From the NCBI GenBank assembly GCA_035454085.1, contig DAOTEJ010000076.1, forward strand, positions 1 through 12,966: DNA of 12,966 bases. Reading direction: 5' to 3'. Shown one piece after another: positions 1 through 6,669 of the stretch. Below the pieces are notes generated by a model, which saw nothing but the letters and a program-made list of their open reading frames with translations, was not told the origin of the DNA and did no database searches. How positions within the stretch are numbered: the stretch's first letter is position 1; each line of letters opens with the position of its first letter. Both the position numbers and the translations under genes were made by a program. The stretch comes from DAOTEJ01 sp035454085. Lineage in GTDB: Bacteria > Pseudomonadota > Gammaproteobacteria > Burkholderiales > Burkholderiaceae_F.

Positions 1-1442
1 GGCATGCTCGCCTCGACCTCGACCTTGAGCCCTTCCATCCACTTCCAGCGCGGCGCGTCGCAGGCGGCCTGGGGCTGCTGGTGGGCGCACAGCAGGCGGA
101 TCAGGGTCTGCACGTGACCCTGCGGCTGCATGTTGCCGCCCATCACCCCGAAGCTCATCTGGGGCATGCCATGGCGGGTGAGGAAGGCCGGGATGATGGT
201 GTGGAAGGGCCGCTTGCCTGGCGCCAGCGCGTTGGGATGCGCGGCGTCGAGCGCGAAACCGTGGCCGCGGTTTTGCAGCGAGATCCCCCAGCCCGGCACC
301 ACCACGCCCGAGCCGAAGCCCATGTAGTTGCTCTGGATGAGCGAGACCATCATGCCGCGCTCGTCGGCGGTCGTGAGGTACACCGTTCCGCCCTGGGCGA
401 GCTTGCCCGGCCCGAACACCTGCGCGCGCTTCATGTCGATGAGCTTGGCGCGCGTGGCGAGGTAGGCGTCGTCGAGCAGTTCCTTCACGCTCAGGCGCAT
501 GTGGCGCGCATCGGCCACGTGGGCGTAGACGTCGGCGAAGGCGAGCTTCATGGCCTCGAGGCCCACGTGGTACCAGTCGGCGGTGTCGACCTTGCAGTGT
601 CCGCAGGCGCTGTGCCTGAGGATGCCCAGGGCCATCAGTGCCGCGATCCCCTGGCCGTTGGGCGGGATCTCGTGCAACTCGTGGCCCATGAACTCCTGGT
701 GGATCGTGCCCACCCACTCGGGGCGGTAGGCAGCGAGGTCGGCCTCGGTGATCGCGCCGCCGGTGTCCTGCGCGTGCTTCGCGATCGCCTGGGCGATGTC
801 GCCGCGGTAGAACGACTCGCCCTTGCTCGCGGCGATGCTCTTGAGGGTGCGGGCTGCGCCGCGCAGCACGAAGTGCTCGCCGATCTCGGGCGCACGGCCA
901 CGGGGCAGGAAGGCCGCGGCAAAGCCGGGCTGGTCCTGGAGGATGGGCGCCGCGAGCTGCCACTTCTCGGCCACCACCGGGCTCACCGCGAAGCCGCGCT
1001 CGGCGTACTCGATGGCGGGGGCGAGCACGTCGGCAAACGCGAGCTTGCCGAGCTTCTCGTGCAGCGCCGCCCAGCCGGCCACTGCGCCGGGCACGGTTAC
1101 AGTGTCCCAGCCGCGCTGCGGGCGCCGGCCGGCATCCTCGCCGTGCCGGCCGCGAAACCAGTCGAGGGTCCAGGCGGCGGGCGCCGTGCCCGAGCTGTTG
1201 AGCCCGTGCAGCTTGTGGCCGTCCCAGACGATGGCGAAGTTGTCCGAGCCCAGGCCGTTGGAGCAGGGCTCCACCAAGGTGAGCGTGGCGGCCGCGGCGA
1301 TCGCGGCATCGACCGCGTTGCCGCCGGCACGCAGCACCGCCAGCCCCGCCTGCGCCGCCAGCGGCTGGCTGGTCGAGACGATGTTGCGCGCGAAGACCGG
1401 GGTGCGCGTGCTGGGATAAGGGTTGTGCCAGTTGAACTTCAT
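1..1442 (-). CDS. ggt: gamma-glutamyltransferase family protein, YwrD-like (3' end outside window)
   Basis: This gene encodes an N-terminal-nucleophile hydrolase of the gamma-glutamyltranspeptidase family, whose members cleave or transfer the gamma-glutamyl group of glutathione and related amides and self-process into two subunits. The visible 480 residues begin MKFNWHNPYPSTRTPVFARN and contain the N-terminal family motif GGNAVDAAIA (about 40-49). The likely autoprocessing nucleophile is Thr353 in GGTVYLTTAD. Downstream are GISLQNRGHGF and a stretch ending LAPGKRPFHTIIPAF, wording typical of the YwrD-like subgroup rather than E. coli Ggt. No signal peptide is visible, so a cytoplasmic enzyme is likely, unlike periplasmic Ggt. 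The family is usually 530-580 residues, so roughly 50-100 are missing off the left edge. The ATG overlaps the stop of the upstream NYN gene by 4 nt (ATGA), with AAGGA just upstream, suggesting translational coupling. The true substrate is unknown; some family members are cephalosporin acylases or other amidases. Confidence 0.93.
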   Translation of the reverse strand, partial: MKFNWHNPYPSTRTPVFARNIVSTSQPLAAQAGLAVLRAGGNAVDAAIAAAATLTLVEPCSNGLGSDNFAIVWDGHKLHGLNSSGTAPAAWTLDWFRGRHGEDAGRRPQRGWDTVTVPGAVAGWAALHEKLGKLAFADVLAPAIEYAERGFAVSPVVAEKWQLAAPILQDQPGFAAAFLPRGRAPEIGEHFVLRGAARTLKSIAASKGESFYRGDIAQAIAKHAQDTGGAITEADLAAYRPEWVGTIHQEFMGHELHEIPPNGQGIAALMALGILRHSACGHCKVDTADWYHVGLEAMKLAFADVYAHVADARHMRLSVKELLDDAYLATRAKLIDMKRAQVFGPGKLAQGGTVYLTTADERGMMVSLIQSNYMGFGSGVVVPGWGISLQNRGHGFALDAAHPNALAPGKRPFHTIIPAFLTRHGMPQMSFGVMGGNMQPQGHVQTLIRLLCAHQQPQAACDAPRWKWMEGLKVEVEASM

Positions 1443-2188
1443 TTGTCCTTGCCCTTGTGTCGGCCGCGCACCCAGGCGTGCATGTTGCCGCGCGCGTCCG
1501 GGCGCTCCTCGATGTCGAACAGCGCCGTGGCCTCGATCAGGGTGCGCAGACGGTTGAAGCCGTAGTTGCGCGGATCGAAGTCGGGTTCGGTCTGGTTGAT
1601 GCGGCTGCCGATCACGTGCAAGGCTGCCCAGCCGTTCTCGTCGGCGGCGTCGTCGAGCACCTCGCGCAGCAGGCGGCCCAGGCGGGTGTCGCTCTTGAGG
1701 CTCTTGAGCGGCTTGGCCTGCTTGCCGTCCTCGGCCCCGCCGCCGCCCTTGCGCAGCACGTCGGTGAAGATGAAGCGGTCGCAGGCGGCGACGAAGGCGC
1801 GCGGGGTCTTGCTCTCGCCGAAGCCGTAGACCGGCAGCCCGTGCTCGCGGATGCGCGAGGCGAGCCGCGTGAAGTCGGAGTCGGACGACACCAGGCAGAA
1901 GCCGTCGAGCCGGCCGCCGTGGAGCAGGTCCATGGCGTCGATGATCATCGCGCTGTCCGTGGCGTTCTTCCCGGTGGTGTTGCGAAACTGCTGGATCGGC
2001 TGGATCGAGTGCTCGAGCAGCGTCTTCTTCCACGAGCCGAGGTTGGGCGTGGTCCAGTCGCCGTAGATGCGGCGCACGGTGGCGATGCCGTAGCGCGCCA
2101 CCTCGGCGATCAGCGGCTCCACCACGTTGGCATTGACGTTGTCCGCGTCGATCAGCACCGCCAGGCGGCGCTCGAGTTCGTTGGCCAT
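1439..2188 (-). CDS. NYN domain protein with C-terminal LOTUS/OST-HTH domain
   Basis: This 249-residue soluble protein is a putative ribonuclease/RNA-binding protein. Residues about 8-145 form a NYN (PIN-like) domain with acidic residues in the expected places: Asp14/Asp16 in VLIDADN, Asp78 and Asp84 in ATDSAMIID, and Asp103/Asp105 in SSDSDF. PIN-fold nucleases use such a cluster to bind metal and cut RNA. A Gly/Lys-rich linker (about 147-166) leads to residues about 168-242, which look like a LOTUS/OST-HTH domain (LGRLLREVLDDA, then a YGFNRLRTLIE-like helix and a W at the end). LOTUS domains bind RNA. The gene starts 3 nt after the tctC-1 stop. Its GGAG ribosome site overlaps that stop, and its own stop overlaps the ggt start by 4 nt, so it lies inside one operon. 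RNA targets and catalytic activity are inferred from the family, not shown. NYN-LOTUS proteins are widespread in proteobacteria and mostly uncharacterised. Confidence 0.92.
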   Translation of the reverse strand: MANELERRLAVLIDADNVNANVVEPLIAEVARYGIATVRRIYGDWTTPNLGSWKKTLLEHSIQPIQQFRNTTGKNATDSAMIIDAMDLLHGGRLDGFCLVSSDSDFTRLASRIREHGLPVYGFGESKTPRAFVAACDRFIFTDVLRKGGGGAEDGKQAKPLKSLKSDTRLGRLLREVLDDAADENGWAALHVIGSRINQTEPDFDPRNYGFNRLRTLIEATALFDIEERPDARGNMHAWVRGRHKGKDK

Positions 2189-2191
2189 GAG

Positions 2192-3181
2192 TTACTCCAC
2201 GGTGATCTTGCGTTCGCGGATGAGCCGCGCCCACTTGTCCGAGTCCTGCGCCACCACGCGCGCGAAATCCGCCGGACTGCCACCCGCCGACTCGTAGCCC
2301 AGCGCCTTGAGGCGGGCCTGGAACTCGGGCGAGCGCAACACGGCGTTGATCTCGGCGTTGAGCCTCGCGGTGGTCTCGGGCGACATGCCCCTGGGCCCGA
2401 ACACGCCGAACCAGGTGTTGGATTCGAAGCCCGGGACGGTCTCGGCCACGGTGGGCAGATCCGGCAGCAGGGGCGAGCGCCGGGCCGAGGTCACGGCGAG
2501 CGGCTTGAGGCGGCCGTCCTTGAGGTGCGGCATGGCGCTGGCGACATTGTCGAACATCAGCTGGATCTGGCCGCTGACCATGTCCGGCACCACCAGGGCC
2601 GTGCCGCGGTAGGGGATGTGGACGATGTAGGTGTCGGTGGAGCTCTTGAAGAGCTCGCCCGTCAGATGAACGATGGTGCCGTTGCCGCTCGAGCCGTAGT
2701 TGAGCTTGCCGGGCTGGGCACGCGCCAGGGCGATGAGCTCCTTGACGTTGCTCACCGGCAGCTTGGGCGAGACCACCAGCACGTTGGTGGCGTCCGCCAC
2801 GTGCGCGATGGGCGTGAAGTCCGCCCGCGCGTCGTAGGGCATCTTGGGGTTCAGGTGCGGGCCGATCGAGTGGGTGGAACTCGTGGCCATCAGGATCGTG
2901 CTGCCGTCGGGCGCGGCGCGCGCCACCTCGGCCGAGCCGATGGTGCCGCCGGCGCCGGGCCGGTTGTCGACCACCACGGTCTGCTTGGTGCGCTCCTGCA
3001 ACTGGCGCGCCAGTTCGCGCGAGAGGATGTCGGTGGCGCCGCCGGGCGGGAAGGGCACCACGAGCCGGATCGGCTTGGCGGGCGCTGCCGACGAGGCTGG
3101 CGCGGTGGCGGGCGTCTGGGCCTGCGCACTCAGCGCGGCAAGAAGCGCCAGGGCGAGCAGGCTGCGGCGGGTGAATTTCAC
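2192..3181 (-). CDS. TTT-family periplasmic substrate-binding protein (Bug/TctC type), copy 1
   Basis: This is an extracytoplasmic solute-binding protein of the Bug/TctC family, which captures a small carboxylate (or, in some members, an amino acid or nicotinate-like ligand) for the TctAB permease. I chose the GTG at 3181 (329 aa): it has GAGGG 5 nt upstream and begins VKFTRRSLLALALLAALSAQAQ, a clean signal peptide with likely cleavage after AQA (residue 21). The longer GTG start at 3211 would place an intergenic hairpin inside the gene and spoil the signal peptide. The family signature RLVVPFPPGGATD follows an Ala/Pro-rich linker. Further hallmarks are VVVDNRPGAGG, LNYGSSGNGTIVHLTGE, LMFDNVASAMPH and a PGFESNTWFGVFGP-like stretch. 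It lies 102 bp downstream of tctA and directly before the NYN gene. The ligand cannot be assigned. Export could be Sec or Tat, since an RR pair is present without a full Tat consensus. Confidence 0.93.
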   Translation of the reverse strand: MKFTRRSLLALALLAALSAQAQTPATAPASSAAPAKPIRLVVPFPPGGATDILSRELARQLQERTKQTVVVDNRPGAGGTIGSAEVARAAPDGSTILMATSSTHSIGPHLNPKMPYDARADFTPIAHVADATNVLVVSPKLPVSNVKELIALARAQPGKLNYGSSGNGTIVHLTGELFKSSTDTYIVHIPYRGTALVVPDMVSGQIQLMFDNVASAMPHLKDGRLKPLAVTSARRSPLLPDLPTVAETVPGFESNTWFGVFGPRGMSPETTARLNAEINAVLRSPEFQARLKALGYESAGGSPADFARVVAQDSDKWARLIRERKITVE

Positions 3182-3201
3182 GGTGGCCCTCGGTCGGTGG
3201 G

Positions 3202-3225
3202 GCGGCCGCACCGGGGTGCGGCCGC
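3202..3225 (-). repeat. perfect inverted repeat (hairpin) between tctA and tctC-1
   Basis: GCGGCCGCA and TGCGGCCGC form a perfect 9-bp inverted repeat around a 6-nt centre; one further C-G pair can form, leaving a 4-nt loop. It lies about 20 nt upstream of the preferred tctC-1 GTG and its ribosome site. No T-run follows on the minus strand, so it is not a classical terminator. It more likely stabilises mRNA ends or tunes the ratio of permease to binding protein. Confidence 0.55.
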
Positions 3226-3254
3226 TCGTGGGATGGCTTGCCGGATCAGTGGCG

Positions 3255-3274
3255 GCAGCTCCGGATCCGGCTGC
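3255..3274 (-). repeat. imperfect inverted repeat just after tctA
   Basis: GCAG and CTGC flank the palindrome CCGGATCCGG, with a 2-nt bulge on one side. It sits 9 bases past the tctA stop (minus strand) and precedes the stronger hairpin at 3202-3225. There is no U-tract. It may mark or protect the 3' end of tctA mRNA. In DNA this GC-rich, chance formation is possible. Confidence 0.3.
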
Positions 3275-3283
3275 CGGTGCGGC

Positions 3284-4795
3284 TCAGTCCGCTTCCTGGA
3301 AGGCCTCGCCACGCTTTCTCTGGATCGAGGGAGCAAGCACGATCAGCAGCAGCACGGCGGCAATCAGCAACAGCGTCAGCGAGAGCGGTCTCGTGAAGAA
3401 GGTGGTCGGGTCGCCGCGCGACAGCAGCATGGCGCGGCGCAGGTTCTCTTCCATCATCGGCCCGAGGATGAAGCCCAGGATCAGCGGCGCGGGCTCGCAC
3501 TTGAGCTTGTAGAAGACGTAGCCCAGCATCCCGAAGCCCGCGGTGATGTAGATGTCGAAGACGTTGTTGTTGATCGAGTAGACCCCGATGCAGCAGAAGG
3601 TGAGGATCGCCGGGTAGAGCCAGCGGTAGGGCACCTTGAGCAACTGGATCCACAGGCCGATCAGCGGCAGGTTGAGGATCACCAGCATCAGGTTGCCGAT
3701 CCACATCGAGGCGATCAGGCCCCAGAACAGCGAGGGATTGCTGGTCATCACCTGCGGCCCCGGCTGGATGTTGTGGATCGTCATCGCGCCGATCATCAGC
3801 GCCATCACGGCGTTGGGCGGAATGCCGAGCGTGAGCATGGGGATGAAGCTGGTCTGCGCGCCGGCGTTGTTGGCGGATTCCGGTCCCGCCACGCCGCGCA
3901 GGTTGCCCTGGCCGAAGGGGGGATCGGCCTTGGCACCGGCGATCTTCTTCTCGAGCGTGTAGGACGCGAACGAGGCCAGCAGCGCCCCGCCGCCGGGCAG
4001 GATGCCGAGGATCGAACCGAGCAGCGTGCCGCGCGCAATGGCTGGCGCGGCCTGCTTCATGTCCTTGCCGGTGGGCAGCAGCGGGCCGACCTTGCTCGTG
4101 AAGACTTCGCGATGACCGCGCTGGGCGAGGTTGGCGATGATCTCGGCGAAGCCGAACACGCCCATCGCCACGGCCACGAAGCCCAGGCCGTCGGCGAGCT
4201 CCGGGATGTCGAACGAAAAGCGCGCCACCCCCGAGTTGACGTCGGTGCCCACCAGCCCCAGCAGCAGGCCCAGCAGGATCATGCCGATGGCCTTGATCAG
4301 CGAGCCCGAGGCCAGCACCACCGCGCCGATCAGGCCCAGCACCATGAGGCTGAAGTACTCGGCCGGGCCAAACTTGAACGCGAGTTCGGTCAGCGGCGGC
4401 GCGAAGGCCGCCACCAGCACCGTGGCGAAGCTGCCGGCGATGAACGAGCCGATCGCCGCCAGCCCCAGTGCCGCGCCCGCGCGGCCGCGCCGCGCCATCT
4501 GGTAGCCGTCGAGGCAGGTCACCACCGAGGACGATTCGCCCGGCAGGTTGACCAGGATGGCGGTGGTCGAGCCCCCGTACTGCGCGCCGTAGTAGATGCC
4601 CGCCAGCATGATCAGCGCGCTGGTGGGCTCGAGCGCGTAGGTGGTGGGCAGCAGCATGGCCAGCGTGGCCACCGGGCCGATGCCGGGCAGCACGCCGATC
4701 AGGGTGCCGATCAGCACGCCGAAGAACGCGTACATCAGGTTCTGCAGCGACAGCGCCGTGGCAAAGCCCAGCGCGAGGTTGTTGAGCAGTTCCAT
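3284..4795 (-). CDS. tctA: TTT transporter large membrane subunit TctA
   Basis: This is the large integral membrane subunit of a tripartite tricarboxylate transporter, carrying a carboxylate-type solute across the inner membrane with TctB and a Bug binding protein, driven by an ion gradient. It has 503 residues, matching the usual length of about 500. Two related halves are visible, each with a Pro-Gly loop: GVLPGIGP (34-41) and LGILPGGGALLASF later. Other hallmarks are YYGAQYGGSTTAILVNLPGE (about 68-87) and AGPESANNAGAQTSFIPMLT, followed by TLGIPPNAVMALMIGAM. About ten or more hydrophobic helices are evident and the C-terminus is charged (IQRKRGEAFQEAD). The ATG lies 10 nt after the tctB stop, and its GAGGG ribosome site overlaps the tctB TGA, so the two are co-translated. 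The substrate is unknown: family members move citrate, tartrate, terephthalate and others. Confidence 0.97.
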   Translation of the reverse strand: MELLNNLALGFATALSLQNLMYAFFGVLIGTLIGVLPGIGPVATLAMLLPTTYALEPTSALIMLAGIYYGAQYGGSTTAILVNLPGESSSVVTCLDGYQMARRGRAGAALGLAAIGSFIAGSFATVLVAAFAPPLTELAFKFGPAEYFSLMVLGLIGAVVLASGSLIKAIGMILLGLLLGLVGTDVNSGVARFSFDIPELADGLGFVAVAMGVFGFAEIIANLAQRGHREVFTSKVGPLLPTGKDMKQAAPAIARGTLLGSILGILPGGGALLASFASYTLEKKIAGAKADPPFGQGNLRGVAGPESANNAGAQTSFIPMLTLGIPPNAVMALMIGAMTIHNIQPGPQVMTSNPSLFWGLIASMWIGNLMLVILNLPLIGLWIQLLKVPYRWLYPAILTFCCIGVYSINNNVFDIYITAGFGMLGYVFYKLKCEPAPLILGFILGPMMEENLRRAMLLSRGDPTTFFTRPLSLTLLLIAAVLLLIVLAPSIQRKRGEAFQEAD

Positions 4796-4805
4796 CGTGT
4801 CGCCC

Positions 4806-5273
4806 TCAGTTGACCAGGAAGGCCGGCCAGACCGGAATGGTCAGCTTCAGGCCGTAGATGAACACTGCCCAGACGATCAGGCCCATCACCGCCGACAGGG
4901 CGACGATCTCGATCCAGCGGAACTCGTGGCTGCCCAGGCTGGCGATGGCGATCAGCACCACCATCGCCACCACCAGGCCCATGGGTTTGAGCAGCAGCGC
5001 GTAGACGATCACCGCGCCCAGCACGAAGCCCACCGCGCGCCAGTCGAAGCTGCCCACCGTGCCGTCGGTGCCGTCCACGGCGCGCTTGAACCAGCCCTTG
5101 AAGGCCACCACCAGGCCCAGCAGCGCGAGCAGGCCGCCCAGCACCGTGGGGAAGAACGCCGGCCCCATGCGCTGCGCCGTGCCCATGTCGTACTCGCGCG
5201 CGAACACGACGAAGCCCAGGCCGACCACCGCGAACATGATTCCCGACCAGAAGTCCCGTTGATGCTTGATCAC
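4806..5273 (-). CDS. tctB: TTT transporter small membrane subunit TctB
   Basis: This is the small, poorly conserved membrane subunit of the TTT transporter and partner of TctA. I start it at GTG 5273 (155 aa, VIKHQRDFWSGIMFAVVGLG), which has a strong GAGGAGG ribosome site 7 nt upstream. Longer in-frame readings run into the preceding gene and have Arg/Ser-rich, non-membrane sequence. Hydrophobic helices lie at about 9-25, 41-58, 80-96, 98-113 and 120-140. MGPAFFP (36-42) after the first helix is the recognisable TctB motif. A hydrophilic loop (about 62-78) separates the first two helices from the rest. It sits 37 nt after tctC-2 and 10 nt before tctA, the normal order for a tctCBA operon. Confidence 0.92.
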   Translation of the reverse strand: MIKHQRDFWSGIMFAVVGLGFVVFAREYDMGTAQRMGPAFFPTVLGGLLALLGLVVAFKGWFKRAVDGTDGTVGSFDWRAVGFVLGAVIVYALLLKPMGLVVAMVVLIAIASLGSHEFRWIEIVALSAVMGLIVWAVFIYGLKLTIPVWPAFLVN

Positions 5274-5280
5274 TGTCCTG

Positions 5281-5287
5281 CCTCCTC
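5281..5287 (-). promoter_or_regulatory. strong ribosome binding site deciding the tctB start
   Basis: GAGGAGG on the minus strand ends 7 nt before GTG 5273. It is the clearest Shine-Dalgarno sequence in the cluster and supports the non-ATG start of tctB over any upstream in-frame start. Confidence 0.75.
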
Positions 5288-5310
5288 GAGTCTTGTTCTG
5301 ATGCCGGCGC

Positions 5311-6297
5311 CTAGTCGACCTTGGCGCCGGAGTACTGCACGATCTTCTGGTACTTGGCGAGCTCGTTCTTGACCAGCGCCGCGAACTCGGCCGGCGAGGT
5401 GGGCGAGGGCTCGGCGCCCATGCGTGCCAGACGCTCGCGCATCTCGGGCGTGCGCAGCGCCGCGACAAAGGCGGCATTGAGCTTGTCCACCGTGGCGGCC
5501 GGGGTGCCCGCCGGGGCGAACAAGCCGAACCAGGTCGACACGTCGAAGCCCGGCAGACCCGCCTCGGCCATGGTCGGCACGCCCGGCAGGGCGGCGACGC
5601 GCTGGGGCGTGGTCACCGCCAGGGCCTTGAGCTTGCCGGCCTGGATCTGCGGCAGCGCCGAGGCCAGGTTGTCGAACATCAGGTCGGTCTGACCGGCCAG
5701 CAGGCCCAGTTGCGCCGGGGCGGCGCCCGCATAGGGAATGTGCACCACCGCCACGCGTGCCTGCGACTTCATCAGTTCGCCCGCCATGTGGCCGGCGCTG
5801 CCGTTGCCGCCCGAGGCGTAGTTGAGCTTGCCGGGGTGGGTGCGCGCGTAGGCGATCAGCTCCTGCAGTGAGCGGATGCCCAGCGCCTCGGCGCGCGCGG
5901 CGGGCATCACCAGCACGTTGGGCACGTGAGCAATCAGCGTGATGGGCGCGAAGTCCTTGACCGGGTCGTAGGGCAGCTTCGAGAACAGCCAGGGATTCAC
6001 CGCGTGGGTGGCCACCGCGCCGATCACCAGGGTCTGGCCGTCGGCCGGCTGCTTGGCCACGTAGTCCACCCCGAGGTTGCCGCCGGCTCCCGGCTTGTTC
6101 TCGACGATCACCGTCCCGAGCGCGGGGCGGACCGCTTCGGCCAGGGCCCGGGCGGCGGTGTCGAGCGGACCGCCCGGCGGGTAGGGAACGATGATGCGCA
6201 GCGGCTTGGCTTGCGCGCGTGCCAGCAGGGGTGCGGCGGCCAGGGCGCAGAGCAGGGCGCGTCGGCCGGCGGCAAGCGGCAGTGCTTTCAGGACCAT
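5311..6297 (-). CDS. tctC: TTT-family periplasmic substrate-binding protein (Bug/TctC type), copy 2
   Basis: This 328-residue Bug/TctC binding protein is encoded first in the tct cluster. An N-terminal export signal is visible (GRRALLCALAAAPLLARAQA, about 11-30), cleaved after ARA or AQA. The mature part opens with the signature IIVPYPPGGPLD, then VIVENKPGAGGNLG, LNYASGGNGSAGHMAGE, LMFDNLASALPQ and FDVSTWFGLFAP. These match, block by block, the other binding protein at 2192-3181, so the two are paralogues, but they differ at many positions around the pocket and so need not bind the same ligand. A weak AGGGA ribosome site lies about 11 nt upstream of the ATG. As the member in the canonical tctC-tctB-tctA position, it is the more likely dedicated partner of TctAB. 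The ligand is unknown. Confidence 0.94.
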   Translation of the reverse strand: MVLKALPLAAGRRALLCALAAAPLLARAQAKPLRIIVPYPPGGPLDTAARALAEAVRPALGTVIVENKPGAGGNLGVDYVAKQPADGQTLVIGAVATHAVNPWLFSKLPYDPVKDFAPITLIAHVPNVLVMPAARAEALGIRSLQELIAYARTHPGKLNYASGGNGSAGHMAGELMKSQARVAVVHIPYAGAAPAQLGLLAGQTDLMFDNLASALPQIQAGKLKALAVTTPQRVAALPGVPTMAEAGLPGFDVSTWFGLFAPAGTPAATVDKLNAAFVAALRTPEMRERLARMGAEPSPTSPAEFAALVKNELAKYQKIVQYSGAKVD

Positions 6298-6335
6298 GAA
6301 CGGGATTTCCCTGAGATGAACACGGATTAAACCGG

Positions 6336-6360
6336 AAAACCCGGCTGCGCGCAGTCCGGG
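6336..6360 (-). terminator. terminator-like hairpin after the acylphosphatase gene
   Basis: Read on the minus strand, CCCGG-A-CTGC-GCGC-GCAG-CCGGG folds into a 9-bp stem with one bulged A and a GCGC loop, followed at once by TTTT. It begins 3 nt after the acylphosphatase stop and ends 38 nt before the tctC-2 ATG. The short T-run makes it a moderate candidate for an intrinsic terminator or attenuator separating the CoA-transferase unit from the tct unit. Confidence 0.5.
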
Positions 6361-6363
6361 CGC

Positions 6364-6669
6364 TCAAACGCTGGGCAGGCGGCGGAAACCGTGCTCGGGT
6401 GACTCGGGCCAGTCCGAGCAGCGCTCGGGTCCGGCGGGCGCCGGCCTGGACTCGACTCGCAGCACCTGGGCAAGCGGTGGCCCGAGCTCGCACCAGGCGG
6501 CCAGCGCATCGACCGCCGCCGCCGGGCCGCTGGCCAGGGCCTCGACGCTGCCGTCAGATCGGTTGCGCACCCAGCCCGTGACGCCCAGGCGCTCGGCCTC
6601 CCGGCACAGCGCTTCGCGGTAGCCCACGCCCTGCACGCGGCCATGGATGCGCAAGTGCAAGCGCTTCAT
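6364..6669 (-). CDS. acyP: acylphosphatase
   Basis: This small cytoplasmic enzyme hydrolyses acyl phosphates such as acetyl phosphate or carbamoyl phosphate. It has 101 residues (family about 90-100). Both signatures are present: GRVQGVGYR (10-18), with the phosphate-binding loop and catalytic Arg18, and GWVRNRSDGSVE (32 onward), with catalytic Asn36. The C-terminal FRRLPSV fits the family's final strand, and about ten extra residues rich in Pro/Ser/Glu precede it. The ATG overlaps the CoA-transferase stop by 4 nt (ATGA) and there is no clear ribosome site of its own, so translation is probably coupled. The pairing with a CoA-transferase hints at acyl-group turnover, but that link is inference. 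Confidence 0.95.
   Translation of the reverse strand: MKRLHLRIHGRVQGVGYREALCREAERLGVTGWVRNRSDGSVEALASGPAAAVDALAAWCELGPPLAQVLRVESRPAPAGPERCSDWPESPEHGFRRLPSV

Noticed and set aside
81..1565. Plus-strand open frame of 494 codons
   Set aside because: Antisense to the ggt gene, which has clear family motifs; its own translation shows none.
1457..4813. Very long open frame on the plus strand (about 1118 codons)
   Set aside because: It runs antisense to the NYN, tctC-1 and tctA genes, crosses their boundaries and encodes a His/Arg/Gln/Gly-rich sequence with no domain. This is expected when high-GC genes leave the opposite frame free of stops.
6302..6311. GGGATTTCCC near the tctC-2 start as a hairpin or operator
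   Set aside because: Only a 4-bp stem with a 2-nt loop; too weak and too common to call.
5270..6493. Minus-strand open frame of about 407 codons overlapping tctC-2
   Set aside because: Out-of-frame shadow of tctC-2 and its flank; Arg/Ala/Pro-rich without motifs, while the tctC-2 frame has full Bug-family signatures.
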